Part shown: positions 1 to 12,422 of the stretch, piece by piece | Layout: every line of letters begins with the position of its first letter | How positions within the stretch are numbered: the stretch's first letter is position 1 | DNA from: Theristus sp. LFF4_11 | Taxonomy: Eukaryota > Nematoda > Chromadorea > Monhysterida > Xyalidae | DNA length: 64,000 nt | NCBI GenBank assembly: GCA_030248135.1 | Contig: JASANC010003278.1 | Span: 1 to 64,000 of the forward strand | Direction: 5' to 3' | Position numbers and translations under genes: made by a program | Notes under the pieces: model-generated | Seen by the model: the letters and a program-made list of their open reading frames with translations, nothing else | Told to the model about the DNA's origin: nothing | The model's database searches: none

Positions 1-469
1 TATAACAATGCTAAAAGCAGACCAAAACCTGCAAACTTGTCTGAAAACTGAAAACTTACGCAGCGTGTAAACAACACAGCCACTCAAAAACACACTGGCA
101 CACACGCACGCGGCGGCAACGCACTTGTGCCGGTGTGTTTGATGCGGCTGAGCGCAAACCAAACAACAAAACACATTCGCAAGCACACTCAATCGACAGT
201 CAAACTGTCCGCTGAATCCTAGACAACCCGCTGATTGGCTGCATTTGAATTGCGCTGGCTCTGATTCGCTCCACCACCAACAAGCGCACGGCGGCCAGCC
301 AAACTCGTGCAAGTTTTAATTTCCAGTACCGCGTCGCGAACTGTGCCGGTCACTCGCGTTCGTCCAACATCGCGTTGACGTGTCGATGATGGCGACTGAA
401 AATGCGTCGAAAATAGTTTGTGCGGCTGCGTCAGCGTCACATTCGTGTAGTAATTGAAATACGCTCCTC

Positions 470-3393
470 GGGTGGCCGCTTTGATCGGTGCCGAAACTGA
501 CACTCGGCTCGTAGTCGGTCGTGTAGCTGGTGGTGATCTCGCTGCTGAAGTTGTTCTCGTCGCCGTCGTCGTTGGAGCTGAGAGAAAAATTTGACTTTTT
601 CTGAATGCAAGCAGCGCGCGCAAATGGGTGCCGCTGTTTCTGTATGTGTATCATGTCAGAATGACAAGTTTCACTGGTGATAACTTCTCGGTCACAAAGC
701 AATGGCGTTTTTACAGGCATATGAATGAGCTCTTTAATAATAGCGAGTTTCTGAAATCGAATGGAATCAATAAACTCTTGTCAAAAAAATTCACAAAAAA
801 AAACAAAAGCAAACAAACAAAACAACGCCGCGAAAGCCCACAACAATATCACGCCGCGATAGACGGTCGGTTTGTGACAGCGCGGCTCGGTCGTGTGCAA
901 CACCTCGCAGACGGAGTACACGTCCGGCTTGTATTTCATCTGTCGTGTGACGCCGCTGAGTCGCATCTGCTTCTCAATGTGGAACACGTCGGGGTCACCG
1001 ATGTCGTTCACCAGCGACGGCTGCACCACCGCTGCGCACGTGTCGTTGTGCACGCTGATCGAGCGCCCGTCCACCGTTCGTTTGAAGCGAATCGCTGCAA
1101 TTCGGTGTGTGGTGTCACTTTGTTGTTCTCAATTTGCAATTCGATTTCGCGTTCAAAGGCGGTACGGTAACAACAACGACCAAAAAACAGTCACAGAATC
1201 TCCCCGGAATACGCAGTGACGACACTTGTTGTTGATGTTCTGTTGCAGCTGCAACACTTTTGCAACGCGCATGAATCAGCTCGCTGTTGCGTCCGAGAGC
1301 TGCATTGCAACCGTGGCTCTGCTTTTCCTGCAAGCTCCGCCACATTGGTACACACACGCGTTTTAACGCCCGCTGCAATGGCGGATGCCACGCAATGATT
1401 CGAACGAGCACTGCATTTCCGACAGAGGCAAGCACCATAACTCACAGAAGTTTTTTTCGTTTTTCTTGTGGTAAATTATGCTGAGTTTTGCGTTTTCTGT
1501 TCTATTATTTGTTCAAAACTGGATTATTACGGGTGTGGCTTCAAAAGGTGCTACGAATTTCTTCCATACCCAGCAAAAACGATAGATAGAGGTATACGAT
1601 CACTATAGAATGAAATTCGACACGAAAAATATGTTTCACTTGTTAATTGCGAGATATCGGAAACCCCGAAACGAAAACTCGAAAAAATGGCGTGCGTTCA
1701 TTTGCGTCCCGTTATTTCCAGCTCACCCAACCCCCCCCCCCCCACTCACTCACATCGCGCCGGACTGCACGAGAGCGGGCCCATCAAAAAACTGCGCACC
1801 AGCATGCGCCACGTGGCGTCGTCGCGTCTTTCACCGATCTCCGCCTGCTCCTTGTCCTCGATGTCTTCGTAGATCGTCCAGTGACCACCTCCGATTCCGT
1901 GTTTCCTGCCTGGAAACGGAAAAAAAAATTCCGTTTTTAGTTTGCTTGAAAGCACTTCTCAACCGTTTTTAAAGCAAATAGTCGACCAGATAGACACGAA
2001 TTCGGTGCTTATAGAGTAAACTGCGTTTATCACGAGCGCATGGGCGAAACTAGAGCGTCGGTTGCAACATCCTGTTATGGATAATGTCTTTTTAATGGAC
2101 GCTCCGGTTCGCCTGAACACACAAAATTGAATTGAGATACAAAATACAAAATAAAATAACTAAATGTGCGAAACGCAGTTTACTGGCGTAAACTGTAAAC
2201 ACGCTCGGTTATCAGTGATGTTGCACAGTCACACAAAAACAAACACACAGAGACACACGCACAGGCGCGCTGCTGTGACATCGCATCATTCGCATCGCAT
2301 GTGTGCGTGCCTTTGCAACATAACTGCAAAATGACAGTGCACTGCACGGCCCAGCAACGTCCGACTATACCAATAAATCCAGCGCGCACCCAATGCGGAC
2401 AGCGTCTCATGAGTCAGCATCGTCTGCCGCCCGTGCAGCTCGCACAACTGCTCAAACTCCTTTTTCGCCAGCACGAAGCGAGTTCTCGCGCATTCGAATG
2501 CGATTGCACATCTCCGACAGTTCGTAGGGTGCGTTTTCGTTGGTGCCCGTCGACATCCACGAGACGGTTTGATCGCACAGACGAATGTTGAGCGAATGTC
2601 GCTGAACGCTCGACGGGGTGAACTCGGAAGAACCTCGAGGCGGAAGGCGTCGGTGCGGCGACGGATGGCTGCCTTTCAACTCCGTTCCGATCCAACAGCG
2701 CAGCTGTGATCTTGTGCGCTTGGCGGATTCTGGAAAGGAAGAAAATGGTTTCTCAGGTTGATCGTACTGTACTGGAAGTCCTGGTCAATCGCAGATTACA
2801 ACTGTATCATTGAGCTTGGTGGTTTATCGTCAGAAAACCGCTCTGGGTAGAATAAATGAAATCAAGACATACATTTTGGAATGACAAAAATTCTTACACA
2901 CCACACTGATAATTGTTGACTGAAACAACAAGCTGGTTGCTGATTGAAAAGCTTTCGTCATTCATTCTTCGGCAGAACGAAACGAAAGTCGTCTGACGTT
3001 CCCGTCAGATCCAGATGATCAAAAACTGCGGAAACCGTTCTCCAACGTCTGATTGCTCCGAAAATGGCACATGCAATCAACCAACATCACAAGCGTCTTT
3101 CAAAACACTGAATTAAAAAAATTACCCATATCAATGGGCATATCATCAATCGACCTTGACGACGACGACGGCGCTTCACGATTCCAATCCCCCGAATTCC
3201 AAAAACACGCCACGTTCCGCGTGCCCACACAATCGCACAAGCGGCTGATCTGCAAACGCTCAAAGTGGATCGGCGACAGTCGTTACGAATCCAGCCATTT
3301 GTACAGATCGAATATCGTCAAATCTTCTTTCAGGTACATGTCCGCTGACCACGATGATGAGTCGGCGGCGACGTCAAATCGAATCGCCGCCAT
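470..3393 (-). CDS. Unrecognised multi-exon gene, disrupted in this sequence
   Basis: I do not recognise the family. Four exons join in phase on the minus strand: 3393-3126 (starts MAAIRFDVAADSSSW), 2729-2390, 1909-1754 and 1094 to about 853. A last exon of uncertain frame starts near 587. Readable segments include RLSPIHFERLQISRL, TNENAPYELSEMCNRIR, EFEQLCELHGRQTML, GGGHWTIYEDIEDKEQ and DIGDPDVFHIEKQMRLSG. The phases (1, 1, 1) agree at each junction I could check, which argues that these are real exons. Two lesions are present: a TAA at 3285-3283 after FDLYKWLDS, with homologous-looking sequence resuming in the same frame, and a one-base shift near 2483 between CNRIRMRE and RFVLAKKEFEQL. It could be a young pseudogene or a real gene with assembly errors. 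No signal peptide is evident and the 3' end is unresolved. Confidence 0.45.
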
Positions 3394-3835
3394 CGATGGA
3401 TGGATGGATTGATTTGGATTTGTAATATGTTTTTTTGTCGAATGCGGCAACGGACGGACTAAGCTGGAGCGGAAGTGTTGGCTGCAAAAAAAGTGAGCAA
3501 CAATTGCCCGTGGCCGTGTGGGTGGGCCATCTCAGTTCAGTGTATCAACATAAATATGAATCATAGGCTGTCCTAGTTTAGTGTATCAACTTAAATATGA
3601 ACCGTGGGCTGTCCTAGGGTTGTTAAACAAAAATCAAATTTTTTTTAAAGTGATTAAAAAAAACAAAAATGCCGATTAAAAAAAAATTCGAAAATTTTTC
3701 CTCCAATATGCTCTGAAAACCTCAATTCTGGCACAATTTTTCGGAAAGTTCAACAAAAATTTTCTTTGATATTACCTCGTAAAACCTTTAGCAGTCGATT
3801 TTGGACCGTTTTACCGACTGATTTCAGGCTTATAC

Positions 3836-4357
3836 CAGTAGCGAAAGTGGACCTCGGGTGAGGGGGGGGGGTGTTTGTTTAATTTCACAGGGGAGTCAGG
3901 CGCTCTCTCGGTGAGGAGGGTGTACGGGCTGCAAATTTTCCGAGGGGGGTGCACTGGCAGAAAAATTTCGTGAGGGGGGGGGGTGCACGGGATCGCACGG
4001 GTAATACCAAATTTTTGCCTCAGAAAAACACAGAAATTCTTGTAAGATACAGAATATTTTAGAAAACAAAGCTGCTTGTTTGGTCAGAAACAACAAAATC
4101 TATGCAGGGACAGACACAAACGTCAAGAAAAATGCAAAAATAACGGTATTTTTGGAAAAAATTGAGATGAGATTTACCACCTTGAGGGGGGGCGCGATCC
4201 CGTGTTTCATCGCGGAGGGGGGTGGGGGGGAGTCTAGTACCCGGTGTCGAGGTAAAGGGGGGGAGGGGGGGTACACGGATATCTGCCCGTGCACGGGCAG
4301 GATTCTTCGGCTGAGGGGGGTCCACCACCCACCCCCCCCCCCGCACTTTCGCTACTG
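3836..4357. mobile_element. hAT-like MITE with GGCTTATAC flanking duplication
   Basis: Terminal inverted repeats CAGTAGCGAAAGT and ACTTTCGCTACTG bound a G-rich interior of about 500 bases. The same 9 bases, GGCTTATAC, flank both sides (3827-3835 and 4358-4366). CAG-type ends with an 8-bp (here 8-9) target duplication are the hallmark of hAT elements. There is no transposase, so this is non-autonomous and nested inside the larger inverted-repeat element. Confidence 0.7.
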
Positions 4358-4468
4358 GGCTTATACAACATTTGCAATGAAGTTTTTGAGCGTCCCAAAG
4401 GTTGGCTTACCATTTCCGATGATAAGCTGACGATTCGCCTCGCAATCTAAATTTGAGCGTCCAAGCCA

Positions 4469-4936
4469 TATTTGTTCTAGGGGGGGGCCTGGGGGGGCCG
4501 CCCCCCCCAAAAAAATTGTCGAATCTGTCTCTATCAAACAGGTTTTTTTTCGGCTCAGCTATTATCTGTCTGAAAAATTTTCTCAGCCAGCTATCTATCT
4601 GAAAATTTTTGTCTTCGAGGACATAAAATGAGTCAATTTTTGAGCAAAAATTGACCATTTTTGCTCGTAATTCTCAAAAATTTCGCTAATTTCAGGTAAA
4701 ATACGCGCTTATACTTGATTTTTAGTGTATTTTTAGCATTATTTTGCTGTTTTTATAGCTTTTTATTGTTTTAGCTATCTATCTATCAAATTTCAAAATT
4801 TTGACCGGCCCCCCCCCCCAAAGTCACATGGCCCCCCCCCGCGGCTTTCCCAAAATTTTCCAGCTATCTATCGATCTGGAAAATTTGCTCCAGCTATCTA
4901 TATCGGCCCCCCCCCCAACCCCTCGGCTCTGGAACA
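4469..4936. repeat. G/C-run bounded AT-rich segment
   Basis: TTGTTCTAGGGGGGGG at the left is roughly mirrored by CCCCCCCAACCCC...GGAACAA at the right. Inside are repeated CTATCTATC and C-run blocks. It is probably another non-autonomous insertion, though the ends are imprecise. No gene is seen here. Confidence 0.35.
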
Positions 4937-5181
4937 ACTATGGTCCAAGCTGCTCCGTTTGCAATCGTTACGTTGTCTGGTTGCCGTTTCGTGTCCTGCC
5001 GTCGCGACACATCATCAGATTTGATCGAATTTCAAGCCGGTATGTGTATTTATTTTCACTTGGGCTGGGGACAATAAGTGACGTTTTGGGGGTCAAAACA
5101 CTAGAAGAGGCATGGTAACGGTTTGGAAAAGCGGTAATTGAGGTCACCAAAACAAAATCTCCAAAGTTCCGCCACACGGGA

Positions 5182-5345
5182 GTCATTCCGGAGGCGCTTG
5201 CACATCATATGTGGTTCTTCGAACTCCCTGATTGATTTAGCACAACTTTGATTTTTGAAATTTAAAAAAAAAAAATTTTTTAAAAAAAATTTTCTTTAAA
5301 AAAAATAAAAATGACGATTTTTGTTTTTTTTAACAACCCTAGGCT
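5182..5345. repeat. Interspersed repeat, copy 1 (SINE-like)
   Basis: A stretch from GGGAGTCATTCCGGAGGC through TTCTTCGAACTCCCT to TTAACAACCC is repeated almost unchanged at 37210-37352. The motif GGTTCTTCGAACTCC resembles an internal RNA polymerase III B-box, and the tail is A/T-rich, which would suit a short interspersed element. The assignment is tentative. Confidence 0.5.
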
Positions 5346-5972
5346 ATCCTGACCTAGTTTATAATATTTTGAAAATCTCCAAAAATTCAACGTCAGAAAC
5401 CTCGTCATAACACTTGCAACAATTTCAGTCATAAAAACAGTCATTTAATAAACGACCAAAAACAATTTTCAAATTGATTTCCACGCAAACCACCCACTCA
5501 GAAACACACGCAAAAAAGACGTTGATGATGTTCACGCAATCCAAAAAAATAGTTCGTGAGTTACTCAGTCTTGCTGTGTAAAACATATGTTTTAAAACAA
5601 GTTGGCGGTTGTGTGGCATATGCGGTAGTCAAAATGTAATAGCGTTAAAACAGAGAACGAAGCAGACAGTTGTTCAGTTTCGTGTTGCCGAAAACTATGA
5701 GAACGCGCAAAACAAGCCATTGTGTTGTTGTTGGTGTAACTGCGGTAATGTGAAACACTTCCAAAAAGAAGTTGAAAGCAAAAACATGTCTACCGCACTG
5801 CGCGCAACGGACGGATACTTTCTGGAGCGCTTGTTTCTTTTTGGTGTAAACCCCAACGTGTACTTATCACCTGTAGCTCAAATTTTGTGAAACCTGAAAG
5901 CTCAAGTTTTGTTTTCCTCTGTTTTTCTATTTTTTCAAACCTATTCACAATTTCAGACATTCTCGCAAAACC
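5346..5972. other. 5' flank of the tyrosinase gene
   Basis: This is AT-rich non-coding sequence. A TTTCAG at about 5951-5956 lies just before the tyrosinase start codon, which is what a nematode trans-splice acceptor would look like, but a spliced-leader origin cannot be shown from DNA alone. Nothing else is recognised. Confidence 0.4.
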
Positions 5973-8900
5973 ATGAACCCCTCGATGAAAGTCACATCAA
6001 GCGTCGTCGCAGTAATCGTAGCCACAATTGTCACGATTCAACTGATCACAACAACAAACAATGAAAACAACAATAATGGCCAACAAAAATCCTCCAATGT
6101 CACTACCACCGCCACCACCAACCGCCCACAGCCCGCACTGAACGCCGCCCGTCATCAGAGCTGCGTGCGGCGGTACAAAACGAAGCATCCCGGTTTGGCG
6201 GGTCGATTCGATGACGACCAGCTGGCGTGGTGGTGTGACCGCGGCACGAAGTGGCGCATTCGAGCGGCCGCCAAAAAGGACATCAATCAGGACGTACTCC
6301 TGACGCGAAAACAACGCCAGTGGCTGTTCAATCTTCGCTCGTGCCACGGCGTGAACTGCATTCGCACAACATCGACGGGCGGTGCACCGTCGCCGTCGAC
6401 GACCGCACGACCCGCCGTGGTGGACGGTCTGAAACCGTCGCCAAAGTTGCTGCCGCAGCCGCGTATGGCGGCCGACGCGCTACTCCGCAACGAAACGGTC
6501 ACCAACGAACGGCTGCTCGAGATTCTGTTACCGCGCGGTCACGACTCGGACTCGGACGATGAGTTCTTCAATATCATGGACGACAGCGACAGCGAGGCGT
6601 GTCGACTTCGCGTTCAGTTTGCGGCGGTGTGCGCCGACGCGTTCAGTGTTACCGCCCGGAACAACAGCTCGGCAGACCGCTCCAAAGCGGAGCTCTGTCT
6701 GGAATTGCGCAATCGTCTCGAAGCGCACGATCACACGTTCGACGATTTGCGGGCGTGCACGGACGAGCGGGCACTTCGGCAACGTCGACGGCGGGTCGCG
6801 CGCGACTGCGAGCGGGTGCTGAGCGCCGCCAACGCGACCGTGGCGTTTCCGCGGTTGGCGGCGCGTCTCGCGCGCATGCGCGGCACGGCCGTTCGTCGAC
6901 TCTACACGGAGTGGATCGTCGAGCGGTACACGGTTTGGTTGACCAGTTGCGCCGACGTTCAGGAGCAACTGGTCGAGCTGCGAAATCAGACGTTGGCGGA
7001 TTGGAGTGCGATGGATGTTGCGGTGGTTGGGGAGAATAGTGACGACGACAACAACAACAACGATGTTGATAGACGAGTGAAACGCCAAGCGGATCATTCG
7101 ACGACGAAGGTGCTCCGAATGGAGTACCGTCAGCTGAGTGACGCTCAGCGTGCGGCGTTCCATCGAGCGCTGAACGCACTGAAGTCGGACAAAATCGACG
7201 GCAAGAGCAAATATGATCTGCTCGTTATTTATCACACACCGGATGAGTCGCCCGGCGCCCACTGGGGACCGGCGTTTCTGCCGTTTCATCGCGAGTGGCT
7301 GAAGCAGTGAGTGACAGAAATTCTTTGTTTTTTCTTGCTGTCCTCTTTTTAGCCTAAGAATAGCTCTGAATAGTCCGACCCTGGAGTAGTCCGAGAGTAG
7401 CTTAGCACTCTTCTTTTTTGGCGCACGACTAAAGCCATATGTCGAACAATATTAGTTTGTCAACGGTGTCAATTGTCGTGTTGTTGTCAATGCATTCATG
7501 TTGTCTGTACATTCATGTCATTTGAATTTGTATCGTGACGTTGGCTGCATCAAGCTGGACAGGACCAACCAGTGGAGCCATAAACCAGCCGACATACAAT
7601 TCCCCACTCAGACTCGAGCTCGCTCTGCGCGAGTACGACGCGACCGTGGCCGTGCCGTTCTGGGACTCGACGATGGACGAGAAGCTGCCGACGCCGGCCG
7701 ACTCGCTCCTCTGGACGGACGAGTTCCTCGGCAACGGCGACGGCGAGGTGATTCGAGGGCCGTTCGCGAACTGGCCAATGACGCACGAGCTCAGCTTCAT
7801 CCCGGGCATGCGCCAGTTGTATCGCGACGTCGGCGCCTCGCCATTCGGCGGTCTCTACAAGGAGGAGGACGTTGAGTTCATCCTGACACGTGCCTCGTTC
7901 GCCGATCTGACCGCGTGCGTCGATCCGACCTTTGAACTCGTGCACGGCGTGACGCACATGTTCGTCGGCGGCTACATGGCCGACAGTGAGCGAGGGGTTT
8001 TTGTTGAAAATTGGAAGTTGTATTGCAGTTGAGAGGAAACAGTTTAGACGTTTGGGATACAACTTCAGTTAGCTAGCAGCTTACATGTTGGACTGAGTGA
8101 TTTGAGAATTTTAGTGAAAATCTCTGGATGTGAGCACTCGGTTTGTAGCACAGCTATTTTTCACACAAAAAAATAACAAAGTATGTCACAAAAGTGCACC
8201 GAAAAGTGACTTGTCACGTCGCGTCGCGTACGGTTTGCTTTTCTTTTGTTGTGAGTGTGATAACGGCATGTTGCGCGCTACGACTGTTGTATTGTGTGGA
8301 TTGGGCTTCCGAAACACACTGAATCGACAGCTGCATGTTGATCGACGAATCACCGTTCAATCTTTTCCACATATTCTTTGCGTGTTGCGCAGACAAGGAT
8401 GGTCACAAATTAAGAGTAATTTGTAATGTTTCCACGGACAACCACATTTTTTTCAGTTGGCATTTCACCGAACGACCCGTCGTTCTTCCTGCATCATGCG
8501 TTCATTGATCACATCTGGGAGAACTGGCGACAGACGAAACAAACCGCAGAGCAACGCGAGCGGGACTACCCGAGTGACACGGACTCTTGCAGCGAGTTTC
8601 ACTACGGTACGGAGAATTCCGCGTTTTTTTCGAAATTTTCCGGTCGCAAAAACCATAGTGACATTTGAAATGTGAATTAGTGGGAATTAGCTGACTGGAC
8701 TTGGTGCATTTGAATTGGGACATCACACTGATTGGTGTAACTATGCTCGATGCGCCAATTAGAGCACAATTAGCCAAATTCTAGCACCAGAACGCACAAA
8801 TTACACAGTTCAAGTACATCAGAGGGCAAGAAAAAATCTTGTTTTTTGCAGCGAACGCCCGAATGAAGCCGTTTCCAATCAACAACATCGACGGTTTGTC

Positions 8901-10305
8901 GAACAGTTACAGTGAACTGTATGAGTATTATCCGCGGGCGACCTGCAGCGATACAGTACCGGACTGCGGGTCTCCGTATTTGTACTGCGACTTGAACGAG
9001 TACACGTGTCTGTCGAAGGTGAAACTCGGCGGTGACTGCACGGGGTACAGTGGAACTGATATCTGCTATCGTGGTGTTTGCAACCAGCAAGGCAAATGTG
9101 TCGCGGGTGGCGTTGATCCGGACGCGCCGGCGTCGAGCTCCACGACCAGTTCAACGTCAACGTCCACGACCAGTTCAACGTCAACGTCCACGACCAGTTC
9201 AACATGGACCTCGACGACGTCCTCACCAACAACAACAACAACTTCAGCCACAACTACTTCAACCGCGACGACTCCCACAACAACCTCAACAACCAGCAGC
9301 ACGACATCCTCAACCAGCACTACAACAACAACTGAGCCGACCACCACATCAACGACCTCTTCGTCCACGACAGCACCTACCACTACTAGTACGACTGCAC
9401 CAACGACAACGTCGACGACAACTACAACGACGTCAAGCACAACTCCAACAACCACTTCAACTACGACTCCAACCACCACCACCACTCCAACTACCCCCAG
9501 TTCAACCACAACACCAATCACCACCACCACAACAAGCCCAACGACAACGTCGACGACCAGTGCCACCACCTCGACAACAACACCGATCACCACCACGCCA
9601 ACTACAACAACGACAACAGAGCCGACTACGACCACTTCCACAACAACAACCGCACCATCGACGACGCCCACAACAACAACGACAGCAACCTCCACGACCA
9701 GTGCAACGTCAACCTCGACATCGCCCAGCACCACCACGAAAGCAGCGGTGCTGAAGACAACGAGCGGCACGCGGCAGACGGCCACCGAGACGGAGCAGTC
9801 AACCACCACAGCGGCCTCATTTCCGACCGTCCATTTCGCGGTGAGCGTCATTCGCGGCGCCGCGGTGCCCGACGACCTCCGGCGGCACGTCGGCGTCACG
9901 GGCGCCCTGGTGCGGGCGGTCGGCGCCAACGTGCCCACCAGCTACACGCAGACAACCGACGCAGTTCGAATGGACACGACCGAATACCCGGACTACGACG
10001 GCGGCTTCATCGTGACGGTCATGGACCCGGCGCGCGCCGGTCGGTTCCCGTTGGTCGAGTTTGATGTGACCGCACAGGATGCGGCCGGCCGTTCCTGCGC
10101 GGCGTTCTGCTACTCGCGAACGGCCCGCCCACGCGGCTACCGGTCGTGCGCGTCGCGGATGCGTCTGTCGAGCAACAGCTACTACTCGATGCCGATCGCG
10201 TATCGCGCCACGGTCGCGCAGGCGAAACGGGCGCAATGGGCGGGTCGCGGGGCGTACGCGCGACGGCGCCCCGGCTATTTGTTGTTTCTGTGCCCGCCCG
10301 AATGA
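5973..10305 (+). CDS. Secreted tyrosinase with pro-domain and mucin-like tail
   Basis: Type-3 copper oxidase; tyrosinases oxidise phenols to quinones, in nematodes mainly for cuticle or eggshell cross-linking. Exons are 5973-7306, 7612-7985, 8457-8606 and 8852-10305; the phases agree and give 1,103 residues. A hydrophobic segment (about 10-26) is a signal peptide or anchor. Residues 30-365 form an Arg/Asp-rich pro-region ending at RRVKRQ (367-372), a furin-type site. The CuA histidines are H421, H430 (AHWGPAFLPF) and H439 (FHREWL). The CuB histidines are H556 and H560 (ELVHGVTHMFVGG) plus the HH at 582-583 (FFLHHAFIDHIW). A Cys-rich module (about 650-702), a Thr/Ser-only mucin-like region (about 710-935) and a C-terminal domain of about 165 residues follow. 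The start is the first ATG of the long exon. All copper ligands are present, so it should be active. Intron 3 is 245 bases. Confidence 0.9.
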
Positions 10306-11435
10306 CTGATGCTTTTGGGGTTCATGAGATTGGCTGTCAGGGTGATTTTTTGGTTTGTATAGAATATTCATTTTGTCAATTTATCATTTGGACGTTTTTT
10401 GAAAAATTTTTCTGCATTATTCATGTTTGTGTGCATGTCATGTTTGCAACGCCGTCGGTGTTTTATCGCCGCACACCGGTATACAATCGCATGTCTCAAT
10501 ACTTTTCACTGCTTTAATTATTCGTAGTTACTCGGCTTTATGCTGTTTTTTTTCGTTCAAATTCAACAATACTTTCTGATTTACTGTGGTTAGTCTTGTG
10601 TCCATTTTGGATAACGTTTTTCAGAAGGTCCTGTTAATTATATAACGTTAAAGAAATTTTGTATTTGTTCTGAGATTTTGATAAACAGCTGTAAATATGC
10701 ATTGTTAAAAATTTTTGCGCAATACTGCAAAATCTCGTTTGCAGATGAGCCGATCTGATGTACCGAGCAGGCAAGCCAATCAAAAATTTTGAAAAAAATG
10801 CAATTCCCCAGACTGAATGAACACCTTCGCCATGAATGAGGGAAGTTCTTATATAATGCAGATAGTCGCATGGTATAAAACTTTGGCAAGAATTCACTGT
10901 TTTGGCTAAAATGTTGACACCACAACACATGGCAGCGAAAACAACAGAAAATATATTGGCGAAATTACCGTATTTCAGCGTGAAAGAACAATATGCAGCG
11001 GTAAAGTACGGTAAGAAGATTTTTATTCTTTGCGTGGGTTATAGATTACGGTATATGTTATCCGTCTCAGAGAACTTTTTTCTAATCATTTTCTTTAAAA
11101 TCTCAACATCAAAAATCGCTTATCGTCTTTCAATTCCCATCGGCTTTGTTTCGGGTTTTGTCCACTGCTTTTGTGTCTTGTCGTGATTGCGGTGGTGCTT
11201 TGTTGCTCTTCGGTTTGTCCGTCAACATTGGCGTTGTTGACAATCGGAACCTTTTATCCTGACGCACGACACGAAAATAGAGAACGCACGCTGAACAGAA
11301 TTGTTGGCGTTTGGTGAAGAATGTAAAATTAGTTTTACACATTCTCTCGTCGAAGAAGATCTTGCACACAGAAACATCATGCACATGTAGATGCAAATGT
11401 AGATGCACATGTAGATGCAGATGTTTGTGCACTTA
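10306..11435. other. Intergenic, possible orphan first exon at 10910
   Basis: The segment is AT-rich. At 10910-11008 an ATG opens a plausible short exon (MLTPQHMAAKTTENIL, then LPYFSVKEQYAAV) that ends at a good donor, GGTAAGAAG. No downstream exon could be joined to it, so it may be a lone 5' exon, a pseudogene fragment or chance. A short run of GTAGATGCA repeats lies at 11385-11420. Nothing else is seen. Confidence 0.3.
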
Positions 11436-12221
11436 CAGTCGAACTCAATAAAATGTGGAATCAGCTGATTGGTCGGCCCAGGGGAGGCTGCTCACACTCC
11501 GCACCCTTCTTTTTTGCTGGATCTGGATTATATTGAATCGTGTTTCTTTTGAATGAGTGTGAATTTCCAGCACCGTTTTCATGCTAAAATAAACTCAAAG
11601 GGTTGGAGAACTGCGAAATTCAATTTTTTTTATTCAACAGCTCAAAATGCATTTTTTACTGACGACGACGACGACGACGTCGTCGCTTAATTTTTACGTG
11701 TGAACTGAAAGACAAAAGCCTGAAATGAGTGCGCTGTGTAGCCAGCTGAAGGGGGTTTCATTCCTAGCTGACCGATCGACATGCGCCCGCAGTAAAAAAA
11801 AGGCGTTCCGACTTCGCGGACGACGAAGACACGACGACGACTTTGCTTTCATTTTTCATTTTCACCGTTTTCAAGTTGTTTTTGGTAAGCTGCTGTGTTC
11901 ATTTACTTGGTGCACGCAGCAAACCATGCACAGCTCACTCCTTTCAGGCTTTTATTTTGCTGTCCACGCGCAAAAATTAAGCGACGACGTCGTCGTCATT
12001 AAACAAAAAATACATTTTGAGTTGAGCTGTGGAATAAAAATTTTTTTAAATTTCGCGGTCTCTAACCTTCGAGTTTATTTTTAGCACAGAAAGGGTGCTG
12101 GAAATTCATAAAAACACGTTTCAATAAAATCCAAATCCACGAAAAAAGAACGGTGCGGAGTGTGAGCAGCCTCCGCTCGGTCGACCAATCAGCTGATTCC
12201 ACATTTTAGTGAGTTCGACTG
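11436..12221. mobile_element. Foldback element, CAGTCGAACTC family, TA flanks
   Basis: The element begins CAGTCGAACTCAATAAAATG and ends with the inverse GTGAGTTCGACTG, with TA on both sides. The inverted repeats are long: about 300 bases on each side can be paired, including AATCAGCTGATT, GCTCACACTCCGCACC, and a (GAC)n block next to GTCGTCGCTTAATTTTT. Only about 130 central bases remain unpaired. TA target duplication points to a Tc1/mariner-type transposase acting in trans. The terminal 20-30 bases are shared with several much shorter elements in this window. Confidence 0.8.
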
Positions 12222-12422
12222 TATTGATGCACATTCACTCAATTCTCAGAAGCAAAACCACCGTTGCATCCTACATTGTTTTCAGAAGAACAAAGGCTGT
12301 TGTTTTTGTTATAAGCGCACGGGTTTGCGCATGTGACTCAATAAGTGCACGAACATTTGCATCCACATACGCATCTACATGTGGTGCAGAATATGCAAAA
12401 ATTCCCAATATCGTGCAGAATT

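Larger units (their letters stand above)
3616..5345. mobile_element. 1.7 kb composite with inverted ends (TAGGGTTGTTAAA)
   Basis: The left end reads CTAGGGTTGTTAAA followed by AACAAAAATC, and the right end is its inverse (GATTTTTGTTTTTTTTAACAACCCTAG). The interior is AT-rich with several poly-G/poly-C stretches and carries at least one nested element. No coding sequence is convincing. The rightmost 165 bases (about 5180-5345) recur near 37210-37352, so the right part is an interspersed repeat in its own right. A non-autonomous transposon cluster is the simplest reading. Confidence 0.5.

Noticed and set aside
6528..7289. 253-residue minus-strand frame opposite tyrosinase exon 1
   Set aside because: The GC-rich exon leaves long open antisense frames; the plus frame has family motifs and splice sites.
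9066..9938. 290-residue Val-rich minus-strand frame opposite the tyrosinase tail
   Set aside because: Antisense shadow of the Thr/Ser-rich mucin region; ACN codons read as VVV/GVV on the other strand.
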